From: Pararhodobacter sp.
Lineage (GTDB): Bacteria; Pseudomonadota; Alphaproteobacteria; Rhodobacterales; Rhodobacteraceae
Direction: 5' to 3'
DNA length: 64,000 nt
NCBI GenBank assembly: GCA_020832545.1
Contig: JAFIEK010000011.1
Location: 1 to 64,000 of the forward strand
The notes under the pieces are model-generated. The model worked only from the letters and a program-made list of their open reading frames with translations, did no database searches and was not told the DNA's origin. The position numbers and the translations under genes are program-made. Positions 28,534 to 37,200 of this stretch are shown here, one piece after another; position 1 is the stretch's first letter; each line of letters begins with the position of its first letter.

Positions 28534-29459
28534 AGGCGCTGATACACATTGGCATGCCAAAGACCGGGACTTCCTCTATTCAGGAATTCCTGCATCTCAA
28601 CCGCGAGATTCTGGCATCCCGGGGCATCCGTTACGCCCGGTTTGATGACCGGCTGGGAAGCCAGTTTGAGCTTGCGGCAACCGGGCGCGTGGCCGCTGGC
28701 GCCGCGGTAACCGACGAATCCGCGCGCCTTGTGCTGCGCCTGAAAGCCCCGGGGGATGAGGGCACCTATGTCGCGCGCTACCGTGACTTTCTCGACGCCC
28801 AACTGCAAAGCTGGACGCAGGATCTGTTTGTCGCCTCCAGCGAACACATACAGGCGTGGCTGCACAAGCGCGACATGATCGAAGCGCTGGATGCTTTCCT
28901 TGGCACCCGGTTTGAATCGGTGCGCTATGTCGTGTACCTGCGCGCGCAAGAGGATCTTCTGATCAGCTCGTATTCCGAGCGGATCAAACGCGGTGAAACG
29001 CTGGATCTGGAAGAACACCTGACCAAGCGGATCAAGGCCGCAGACCTCAACCGGATTGTCGGACTATGGGAAAGAGCGGTCGGGCGCGACCGGCTGGACG
29101 TGCGACTGATGACCCCTGACGCGCTGGTGGGCGGTGATTTGCTGACCGATTTCTGCGATATCATGGGAACCGCGCGCAGCGGGCTTGAACACCCCGGCAG
29201 AATCAACACGTCGCTCAACCGGGATGAGATTTTCCTGCGCCTGAAACTGAACCGCTGGCTGTCAGTCCGCAGACGCCGCGACGGTGAATACAATCCGTTG
29301 TATTTCAAGACACTCGACAAGCTGAAAAAGCTGACACGCTGTGGCAATGAGCCGCTGGTGTTGACGCCCGAACAGCGTGATCGGATCACGGCTTACCACG
29401 CCCAGTCAAACGAGCGGCTGCGCGCGCGCAGGTTTCCCGAGCGCAGCACTTTGTTCTGA
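28530..29459 (+). CDS. Sulfotransferase-like protein, copy 2 of a tandem pair
   Basis: 309 residues, close paralogue of the gene upstream: MKALIHIGMPKTGTSSIQEF versus MKALIHIGTPKSGTTTIQTF at the N-terminus, and YLRAQEDLLISSYSERIKRG versus YLRPQHELIVSSYSERVKRG in the second motif. The last 4 bases of copy 1 overlap its start. The pair arose by tandem duplication and may act on two positions of one glycan. It is convergent with the sulfur operon, 37 bases away. Confidence 0.8.
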   Translation: MKALIHIGMPKTGTSSIQEFLHLNREILASRGIRYARFDDRLGSQFELAATGRVAAGAAVTDESARLVLRLKAPGDEGTYVARYRDFLDAQLQSWTQDLFVASSEHIQAWLHKRDMIEALDAFLGTRFESVRYVVYLRAQEDLLISSYSERIKRGETLDLEEHLTKRIKAADLNRIVGLWERAVGRDRLDVRLMTPDALVGGDLLTDFCDIMGTARSGLEHPGRINTSLNRDEIFLRLKLNRWLSVRRRRDGEYNPLYFKTLDKLKKLTRCGNEPLVLTPEQRDRITAYHAQSNERLRARRFPERSTLF

Positions 29460-29496
29460 CGCGCAGGAACGGCCCCATCTACGCTTTACGGACAAG

Positions 29497-29916
29497 TCAG
29501 CCGCGCAACCGCGCCTGATAATCATGCGCGCGCCAGTCGGCGCGGAAGACCCATTGGTCAGCGGGCTGGCGCGCGGCCAGATCGGCGCTGATTTCCACCT
29601 CATCAAAGCCAGAGCGCCGTGCCATCGCGTATTGATCGGCCAGCACATGCCCGGCGGCGCGCAGCCGCCCGCCATAGCCCTGCCGCCGCAACCGCCGCGC
29701 CAGTGTAAAGCCGCGCCCATCATTGAAGGCCGTGAAACGGATGCGGATCAGCCCGGTGCGCGCCAGATGTGGCACCACCTCCTCGGCGGCAGTGTCGCCC
29801 GGCAGCTCCAGCCCGGCATGCAACACCGCCACGCCCTCGGCCAGCTCTGCCAGCGTCATGAAGCCCGGCTGCCAGTCATCGGGCGCAAAGCCCGTATCGG
29901 TGACGATCACGCTCAT
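29497..29916 (-). CDS. DUF934 protein, last gene of the sulfate-reduction operon
   Basis: 139 residues starting at ATG 29916, which overlaps the cysH stop (ATGA); the frame is open further upstream inside cysH but that part is not coding. Segments LIRIRFTAFNDGRGFTLARR and GYGGRLRAAGHVLADQYAMARR followed by GFDEVEIS are those of the DUF934 family, which is nearly always linked to assimilatory sulfite/APS reductase genes. The function is unknown. An accessory role in sulfur reduction is inferred from this linkage. Confidence 0.9.
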   Translation of the reverse strand: MSVIVTDTGFAPDDWQPGFMTLAELAEGVAVLHAGLELPGDTAAEEVVPHLARTGLIRIRFTAFNDGRGFTLARRLRRQGYGGRLRAAGHVLADQYAMARRSGFDEVEISADLAARQPADQWVFRADWRAHDYQARLRG

Positions 29917-30653
29917 GCCGCATCCTCTCTCAGCGCGCCGCGCACCACGCGCCCGCCGATGAAATGTATTCCACACTCTGTCTTGTCCTGCCCGCGCCAG
30001 CGCCCGGCGCGGATATCCTCGCCCGCTTCCACACGGCTGGTGCAGGGCATGCAGCCGATCGACGGATAGCCGCGCGACACCAGCGGGTGACGCGGCAGCG
30101 CGTGGCGGTCGATGTATGTGGCAACGTCCTGCGCCGACCACCCGGCCAGCGGGTTCAACTTTATCCGCCCGGTGCCATCCTCGGCCTCGAACGCGGCGAG
30201 CCCTTCGCGGGTATCCGTCTGAAACCGTTTGCGCCCGGTGATCCAGCCGTCAAACCCGTCAAGCGCCCCCGCAAGCGGCAGGGTCTTGCGCAGGTTGCAG
30301 CAATCATCAGGCCGGGCACGGTGCAGAAGCGCGTCAGGGTCCTGGTTGAACAGTGCATTGCGGTTTGGAGTGATCACGCGCAGATCGCGCAGGTCCAGCG
30401 TCTCAGCCAGTTCCCGCTGATAGGCCAGCGTTTCCGGAAACAGCATCAGCGTGTCGATGAACAGCACCGGCGTATCCGGCGCGATCTGTGACACCATATG
30501 CAGCAAAACCACGGAATCCGCCCCGAAGCTGGACACCAGCGCCACCTTGCCCAGCGCCGGGTCAGACAGCGCACCCCCCAGCATCCGCCCGGCGCTCAGT
30601 TCACCATAGCGGGCATTCAGCCCCTCGGCCCGTGTGCTGGCATCAAGCGGCAT
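29913..30653 (-). CDS. cysH: Phosphoadenylyl/adenylyl-sulfate reductase
   Basis: 246 residues. It reduces activated sulfate to sulfite with thioredoxin or glutathione as electron donor. The catalytic cysteine is C227 in KTECGIH near the C-terminus. Cys118-Cys119 (DDCCNLRK) and Cys201/Cys204 (GCMPCTS) form the CC...CxxC set that binds a [4Fe-4S] cluster, which indicates adenylyl-sulfate (APS) rather than PAPS as substrate. The start at 30653 has GAGGAGAAGG upstream; the frame's upstream extension to 30731 lies in cysI. Its start overlaps the cysI stop by 11 bases. Confidence 0.94.
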   Translation of the reverse strand: MPLDASTRAEGLNARYGELSAGRMLGGALSDPALGKVALVSSFGADSVVLLHMVSQIAPDTPVLFIDTLMLFPETLAYQRELAETLDLRDLRVITPNRNALFNQDPDALLHRARPDDCCNLRKTLPLAGALDGFDGWITGRKRFQTDTREGLAAFEAEDGTGRIKLNPLAGWSAQDVATYIDRHALPRHPLVSRGYPSIGCMPCTSRVEAGEDIRAGRWRGQDKTECGIHFIGGRVVRGALREDAA

Positions 30654-32307
30654 GTGCCTTCTCCTCAGGGTAAAGGGCGGCCTTGAAGGGCGCGGCACCA
30701 AGGCGGCGATAGGTTTGCAGAAAGTTTTCATCCGGCCCGGCCCGGCGCGCCAGATAAGCTGTTACCAGCCGCTCAACGGCGGGCACAATCTCATCATAGG
30801 CAAAGCCGGGGCCCGCACGCTCGCCAATCGCCGCCGCCTCAGTGCCGTCACCACCAAGGGTGATCTGGTAGCTTTCCACCCCCGCCTTATCGAGGCCCAG
30901 AATGCCGATATGCCCGACATGGTGATGCCCGCAAGCATTGATGCAGCCCGATATCTTGATCTTCATCGCGCCGATTTCCTGCTCCAGCCCCAGCGACTCA
31001 AACCGTTGTGCAATCTCCTGCGCCACGGGGATTGAGCGGGCGGTGGCCAGTGCGCAGTAATCCATGCCGGGGCAGGCGATGATGTCTGAAATCAGCCCTA
31101 CATTCGCCGTCGCCAGCCCCATCGCCTTCAGCGCGGCATGGACCGCGGGCAGGTCGGATTTATGAACATGCGGCAGGATGACATTCTGCTCATGGCTGAT
31201 GCGCAGTTCGTCATGGCCATAGCGCTTTGCCAGATCGGCCATGACGCGCATCTGATCGGCCGAGGCATCGCCGGGCGTTGCGCCATGCGCCTTGGTCGAG
31301 ATGGTGACGATCGCATAGCCCGGTGCGCGGTGCTCATGCAGGTTGGTGTCAGCCCATGCGCGAAACACCGGGTCAGCGGCGCGGGCGCGGGTATAGGCAT
31401 CGACCGGGGCATCACGAAAGGCGGGCGGGGCGAAATCCTGCTCGATCCGCGCGAGTATCTCTTGATCTGCGCCACGCCATTCCGCCCGGATCTCGGCAAA
31501 CCGCGCTTCAATCCGGCTGCGCAGGTCGTCCAGCCCCAGCTCATGCAGGGTGATCTTGATGCGTGCCTTATACTTGTTGTCGCGCCGCCCGAACGAGTTA
31601 TAGGTCGACAGGATTGCCTCGATATACGGCAGCAGATCGGCGCGCGGCAAGAAATCGCGCACCACCATACCCAGCATCGGCGTGCGGCCAAGCCCGCCGC
31701 CGACAATTACCTCAAAACCCGGCTCGCCGTCCTGCTCAACCATCCGCAACCCGATGTCATGCGCACGGGTCACGGCGCGGTCATTCGGGCTGCCGGTGAT
31801 GGCGACCTTGAACTTGCGCGGCAGGAACTGAAATTCCGGGTGGTCAGTCGACCACTGGCGCAACAGCTCGGCCACCGGGCGTGGATCGGCGATCTCGTCG
31901 GCCGCAGCCCCGGCGAAATGGTCGGCGGTGACATTGCGCACGCAGTTGCCCGAGGTCTGGATGGCATGCATCCCCACTTCGCCCAGCGCATCCAGTATAT
32001 CGGGCACATCGCCCAGCTTGGGCCAGTTGTACTGGATGTTCTGGCGCGTGGTGAAATGGCCATAGCCCTTATCCCACCGCTCGGCGATCATTGCCAGTTG
32101 CCGCATCTGGGCGCTGTTCAGGGTGCCATAGGGGATGGCCACGCGCAGCATATAGGCGTGAAGCTGCAGATAGAGGCCGTTCATCAGGCGCAGCGGGCGG
32201 AACTCTTCCTCGGTCAGCGCGCCTGAAATGCGCCGCTCGACCTGCGCCCGAAACTGGGCGTTGCGCTCGCGGATAAAGGCTTCGTCGAATTCGGTATAGC
32301 GATACAT
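30643..32307 (-). CDS. cysI: Nitrite/sulfite reductase (sirohaem, [4Fe-4S])
   Basis: 554 residues. It carries out the six-electron reduction of sulfite to sulfide. Two ferredoxin-like halves are seen; the first carries NIQYNWPKLGDVPDIL and TSGNCVRNVTADHFAGA. The sirohaem/iron-sulfur ligands are Cys412 and Cys418 (CPGMDYC) and Cys455 and Cys459 (SGCINACGHHH). The start has AGGA 8 bases upstream. Members of this family also include nitrite reductases; the surrounding cysG and cysH favour sulfite. The gene sits in the operon cysG-DUF2849-cysI-cysH-DUF934. Confidence 0.95.
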   Translation of the reverse strand: MYRYTEFDEAFIRERNAQFRAQVERRISGALTEEEFRPLRLMNGLYLQLHAYMLRVAIPYGTLNSAQMRQLAMIAERWDKGYGHFTTRQNIQYNWPKLGDVPDILDALGEVGMHAIQTSGNCVRNVTADHFAGAAADEIADPRPVAELLRQWSTDHPEFQFLPRKFKVAITGSPNDRAVTRAHDIGLRMVEQDGEPGFEVIVGGGLGRTPMLGMVVRDFLPRADLLPYIEAILSTYNSFGRRDNKYKARIKITLHELGLDDLRSRIEARFAEIRAEWRGADQEILARIEQDFAPPAFRDAPVDAYTRARAADPVFRAWADTNLHEHRAPGYAIVTISTKAHGATPGDASADQMRVMADLAKRYGHDELRISHEQNVILPHVHKSDLPAVHAALKAMGLATANVGLISDIIACPGMDYCALATARSIPVAQEIAQRFESLGLEQEIGAMKIKISGCINACGHHHVGHIGILGLDKAGVESYQITLGGDGTEAAAIGERAGPGFAYDEIVPAVERLVTAYLARRAGPDENFLQTYRRLGAAPFKAALYPEEKAHAA

Positions 32308-32346
32308 AGGTGCGTTCCTGTCAGGTGGCGTTCCGGGGCGTGGCGA

Positions 32347-32655
32347 TCAACCGGAACAGAGAGCTTCCTGCTTGCCGTGCGCGTAGTTCGACGGGCCGCG
32401 CCTGCGGAAGGCCTCGCGGAAATGGGTGGGTTCGGGGCCGTCAGCGCCGGGCTTGGCGGCAGCCAGATAGGGGCCGACAACGATATCAGCCTGCGTCAGC
32501 GCCCACGCCAGCCGTTCATCGGCCTGAGCAGCATCGGTAAAGAGCGCGGCTTGCTGCGGGCTGGCTGTCCACTGGTTGTCAGCGCTCAGCCAGACAACCT
32601 CACCCGACAAAAGCGCATTGGCGGTGACAACGGACGGGGTAAATCGCCGGCTCAT
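32347..32655 (-). CDS. DUF2849 protein in the sulfur operon
   Basis: 102 residues, starting with an ATGA overlap with the cysG stop. The N-terminal half (ANALLSGEVVWLSADNQW) and the C-terminal segment (THFREAFRRRGPSNY) match the DUF2849 family, which lies between cysG and cysI in many alphaproteobacteria. No catalytic residues are visible. An auxiliary role for the sulfite reductase (for instance cofactor or electron supply) is inferred from position only. Confidence 0.88.
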   Translation of the reverse strand: MSRRFTPSVVTANALLSGEVVWLSADNQWTASPQQAALFTDAAQADERLAWALTQADIVVGPYLAAAKPGADGPEPTHFREAFRRRGPSNYAHGKQEALCSG

Positions 32656-34028
32656 AGTGCGGCCTCCAGTCGTTGGGTTGCGGTGTCACGCGGGGCGATG
32701 CCCAAGAGCAGCACGGCAGGCCCGGCGAGGTCAGTCACGACCTGCGGCAGCGAGGCCAGCGTGGCGGGCAAGATGCGTTGGTCCGGGCGGCTGGCGTTTT
32801 CCACCACGCTCACCGGCGTGTCAGGCGAGGCACCATGCATCAGCATCCGCCCCTGAATGAACCGCGACGCGCGCTTGCCCATATAGACCGCCGCCACCGC
32901 GCCGGGCCGGGCCAGCGCCTGCCAGTCCTGTTCTGCATAGCCCTTTATGTCATGCCCGGTCACCAAACGGGCCGAGGCATTGCGTCCCCGCCGCGTCAGG
33001 CTTTGCCCCAATGCTGCGGCCGAGGCCGAGGCGGCGGTGATGCCCGGCACCACCGCCCAGTCGATCCCGGCGGCATCCAGCGCCTCGGTCTCTTCATCCA
33101 GACGGCCAAACACCGACGGGTCGCCGCCCTTCAACCGCACGACATGCGCGCCTTGCGCGGCGTGCTCGATGATCAGGCGATTGATTTCTGATTGCGGGGT
33201 GGAAGGGCCGAAGCCTTCTTTGCCAACGGCGATCAAAATGGCCTCACGCCGCGCGAGCTCCAGAATAGCGGCGGGTACCAGCCGGTCATGGACCACCACA
33301 TCGGCCCGGTCCAGCAGTTTGCGCGCCTTGAGGGTCAGCAGCTCGGGGTCGCCCGGCCCGGCGCCGACCAGATCGACACGCCCAGCGCCGGGGGCCTCAG
33401 CCAGATGGCGTTCCAACAGATCGCGCAACGCAGGCTCCAGCGCCGCCTCGCCCTTCTCGGCCGAGCGGGGGCCGGTCGTTTCATAATATTCCGCCCAGAA
33501 ATCGCGGCGCTTGCGGCCCATCGGCAGGGCATCGGCTGCCACGCGAAACGCCTTGCCAACCCGCGCCAGCAGGCCCAGCGCCACGGGCAGACGCGCCTCC
33601 AGATCGGCCTTGAGGGCGCGCGCCAGAACCGGCGCCGCGCCCTCGGTTCCGATCGCCACCACCACCGGGTCACGGTCTACGATCGCGGGGGTGATGTAGT
33701 CGCTGTCTTCCAGATTATCGACAATATTGACCAACGCACCCTCGGCCCGCGCAATGGCGGCAACGCGCGCATCCTCACCTGCATCTTCCGCCGCGCCATA
33801 AGCCAGCCGCGCGCCATGCACATCGCCTGCCGCCAGCGCGCGGCGGTGCAGCAAGATGCGCCCGTCACGGGCCAGCGCCTCCAGCTCGGGCGCGGGGTGG
33901 GTGGCGAACACCTCCAGCCGGGCGGTGGTCTTCATCAGAAGCCGCAACTTCGCCAGCGCCGCCTCGCCGCCCCCGGCGACAATCACCCGCGCCCCGGCAA
34001 GATCAAGGAAGATGGGAAAATGCTGCAT
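32652..34028 (-). CDS. cysG: Sirohaem synthase (trifunctional)
   Basis: 458 residues. The N-terminal part (1-200) is the NAD-dependent precorrin-2 dehydrogenase/ferrochelatase (VIVAGGGEAALAKLRLL; SDYITPAIVDRDPVVVAIGT). The C-terminal part is the uroporphyrinogen-III C-methyltransferase (VDLVGAGPGDPELLTLKA near 218; DVVVHDRLV; VVRLKGGDPSVFGR; VVPGITAASAS). It supplies sirohaem to CysI. ATG 34028 was chosen because GGAG lies 6 bases upstream; ATG 34040 lacks such a site. It is the first gene of the sulfur operon. Confidence 0.95.
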   Translation of the reverse strand: MQHFPIFLDLAGARVIVAGGGEAALAKLRLLMKTTARLEVFATHPAPELEALARDGRILLHRRALAAGDVHGARLAYGAAEDAGEDARVAAIARAEGALVNIVDNLEDSDYITPAIVDRDPVVVAIGTEGAAPVLARALKADLEARLPVALGLLARVGKAFRVAADALPMGRKRRDFWAEYYETTGPRSAEKGEAALEPALRDLLERHLAEAPGAGRVDLVGAGPGDPELLTLKARKLLDRADVVVHDRLVPAAILELARREAILIAVGKEGFGPSTPQSEINRLIIEHAAQGAHVVRLKGGDPSVFGRLDEETEALDAAGIDWAVVPGITAASASAAALGQSLTRRGRNASARLVTGHDIKGYAEQDWQALARPGAVAAVYMGKRASRFIQGRMLMHGASPDTPVSVVENASRPDQRILPATLASLPQVVTDLAGPAVLLLGIAPRDTATQRLEAAL

Positions 34029-34052
34029 CGGACACTCCATAGAACTTGTCCG

Positions 34053-34111
34053 ATAATAGAATATTTTCCCGCTCCGAGGCCATATGTGCGGCAGGATAAG
34101 AACATATGTTC
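34053..34111 (-). promoter_or_regulatory. Candidate promoter and activator site of the cysG operon
   Basis: On the minus strand TATTAT (34058-34053) fits a -10 box about 25 bases before the cysG start, but no -35 box stands 16-18 bases before it. Instead a perfect 12-bp palindrome GAACATATGTTC lies at 34100-34111, and a second CATATG lies at 34081-34086, 22 bases (two helical turns) away. This fits an activator-dependent promoter. The regulator is unknown. Confidence 0.4.
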
Positions 34112-34209
34112 AATCTGGCCCGGAAAGTCGCCGCCCCTGTTCGCCTGTGCAGCAAATGCGCGGCCATTCGTGCCACCTGCGCCCGGCACAGCAAAATCCT
34201 GTCCTGTGC

Positions 34210-37200
34210 TCAACTCCCGCCGCACACCTGCCGGACGAAAGAACACTGGTCAAATGGCACTGAAACCGCCGGTTCAAACAGCGAATCGCGCCCCTCGGAC
34301 ACCAAAGCCAGATACTTGCGGTACTCTTCGGCATTGTTGAAATGCTGCCGGCGCGAAACCTCGGCCAATGCCTTGGCCCGGAACGCCGCGTTATACTTGA
34401 AATGCGCGAAAAACAGCGGGCGGGTGGCAAGTTTCACTTCCGCCACCGCATGCAGCCCGGCAGAAAAGCGCATCCATGGCCGGTACTTCAAAAGCGCCGT
34501 CTTCTGCGCCACAAACAACTCTGCCCGTGAGCCGGGCAACAGCCGGTGGCGCAGCGCCGAGGTCACCACCGGCGCGTTGGTATACGGCCCCATCCCGCCC
34601 GAGACCTCAAGAAACGGATCGCGCTCACAAAACCCGGCCTCTGCAAACGGACCGTTGGTGAAATCAGCATCCGCCAGCAGCCCCGGCGGATACATGTCCA
34701 GCATGTAGAGCAGCGCGGCATCAGCCCCCGCAAAGGCATCGCTCTCCACCAGTTCCGGCAGGCTGCCGTCCAGGTCAGTGCGCCAGAACAACAGCTCATC
34801 CGCATCAGCCACCACCGACCAGCGATTGGTGCGGAAATTGCCAAGCAGCGCTTGTTGCCACGCCACGCCATAATGCGACTGGCTGTATTCGGTATCAACC
34901 GAGAAGAGCGCGACATCGGGCTGGTCTAACAACAGATCCAGCGTGCCGTCGTCTGACCCGTTGTCGGCGATCAGAAACCCCTCCACCCCCAGCTTGCGAT
35001 AATGCGCCAGAAAGTGCGGCAGCATGAACGCCTCGTTGCGCAGGCAGGCCACCACCGCAACCTGCGCGGCATTCACCTGCGCCAGTTTGTTCGCGCCCGA
35101 GATCAGATCAAGCGTATTTGACCGCGCGCCCAGCCGTACCGGCTGATAGCCGGGCCAGACCTTGGAGGGCTGCGGCAGGGGCTGGCGGCTGAGCGCCAGC
35201 ACCTCGGCCTGTCGCTCATGCCCGTCCAGATGCGCCAGCTTCACGCCGCCGCCCTTGAACGGCAAAAACCCGTTCTCCCATGCTGACACCAGCGGTCCGC
35301 CGGGGCGGGTGCGGCGCATGACGGCAATGCGGTAATCCTCGCCGGAAACGCTGACACCGCGCAACGCCAGCAGATCGCCGACCAGCTTGTCCTCCATGAA
35401 GGACACTTGCGCCAGCGCCCGCCCCTCGGCGCTGTCCGCCGCATCCACAAGCGCCGCCATCGCCCGGCGCGACAGCGTGTAGCCTGAACCGCCGTCGGCA
35501 TAGCGCGAGGGCTCGGGCGACTTGTCCAGCTCCATCCGCCCGCGGTCAGAGGCCGATTTGCCCATATGCCATGTGCGGTCCATCTGGCCGGGCACGCGGT
35601 GCAAGGGGCGGCCATAATAGTCGAATTTCAGATGGCTGAGAGACAGAAAGAACGCCTCCGGGTCAAGAAAGCAGTCATCGTCGATCTTCAGCAGATGCGA
35701 GAACGCGGTATGGTCATGGACCCAGCGCGCCATGGCGAGGGTTTTCTGCGGCAGACCCTCATAATCATCAGGGGCGTCCAGATGAACCACATCGCCCACG
35801 CGCTGCCCGTCCCCGTCGCCGACAAAGATCAGAAACGGCACGCCCAGCCCCTCCAGAAGCGCCATCCAGCCCGCGCGCATGGCGGCGATGCGGCTGTCCA
35901 GATTGGGCTGACAGGAATAGACCGCCACCAGCGTATCAAAGAGTGGGTTGGCGCGGGCCGCCAGATCTGCGGCGCGGTCATCCTGAGGGGCGGGAAGCGG
36001 CGGGAAGTCCGCGCCAAAAAGGCTCTCAGCCTGCGCGCAAAGCGGATGGTCAGGCAGATGGCAGCGCAGCGCCTGCATCGCCATGGCCGGCGCGGTGGCG
36101 CGGGCAAGCGCAGCGCGTTCTGTGGGCGACAGCGCGGCCACCAGCGCGCCTAACCGGGCCATCAGCGGCCCCGCGTCATCGCCGCGCTGCGCCAGCCCGG
36201 TGGCCAGCGACAGGCCCAGCCCGAACCCCAGAAACCCGCTTTGCGCCTGCGCCAGCGGCGGCAGGGCCTGCATGAAATCCGTCAGATCGCCCTGCCCGGC
36301 CAGAAGCGCGGCGGCCTGCCGCGCCAGCCGCTCCTGCAACCGCGCATTCGGTGCGCGCGACACCCGTTCATAAGCGGCGGGCAGCCCGCGCGCGGCGGCG
36401 TCCAGCAAGGCGGGCGAGGGGGGCGCGGCGTCAGGGCGGGGAAAGGCAAGATAGCGCAGCGCCGCCTCTTCAGGGTCCAGCCCGGTGGAAAGCACGGCAT
36501 CCGGGTCAAGCACCTGCCCCCCGGCCAGCGCAATCCCCGCCGGGCCCAGCAGTTCGCGCCGAAAGCGGGCCGCGCCGAACGCGCCCAGCCGCTCAAAATC
36601 AGCCAGCAGGCTGTCGATCTCTTCCTGTGCCGCCGCATCGCGCACGCCTGCCTCAACCCGCTCAGCCAAACGGGAAAAGCGCGACTGAGCATCGATGATC
36701 CGGCGTGGCGGGTCTGGCCAGTCACTGGCTCTGCGCGCCGCCAGCCCGGCCCAGAATGCGGGCGACAGGCCATAAACCGCCAAGGCCACCGCGATGATGC
36801 GCTCATGCAGCGCACGGGGGAAGGTCTCGGCCTGAACCAGCAGTTCGGTCACGGCCCCCATCAGCGCCAGACAGGGCACGCGGCCCCAGTAATCCTCTGC
36901 CCGTGCCTCGATCAGCCGCAGAAAGGCCCAGATCAGCGCCAGCCGCTCGCCTTCATCGAGCGGGCGGCCATCGGCGGCGGGGCTGTTCAGCGCCGCCTGC
37001 CGTGCCACCCACCCCAAGGCCGGAGTGACGATCCAGGCAGCCCCGGGCAGCATCAGCTTGGTGAGCAGGACGCGCATCGGCTCAGGCTTGGCATCCAGAT
37101 ACAGAAACGGCAGCACGCTGGTGTTGTGCCAGGGATCAGTTCCGGGTGCGAACCGTTCCAACCCCTCATCCAGCGCGAGGGCATGCAGCGCGCGCGGGTC

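Noticed and set aside
31138-32226. 362-codon open frame on the plus strand opposite cysI
   Set aside because: A shadow of cysI, whose sirohaem and cluster cysteines are clear on the other strand.
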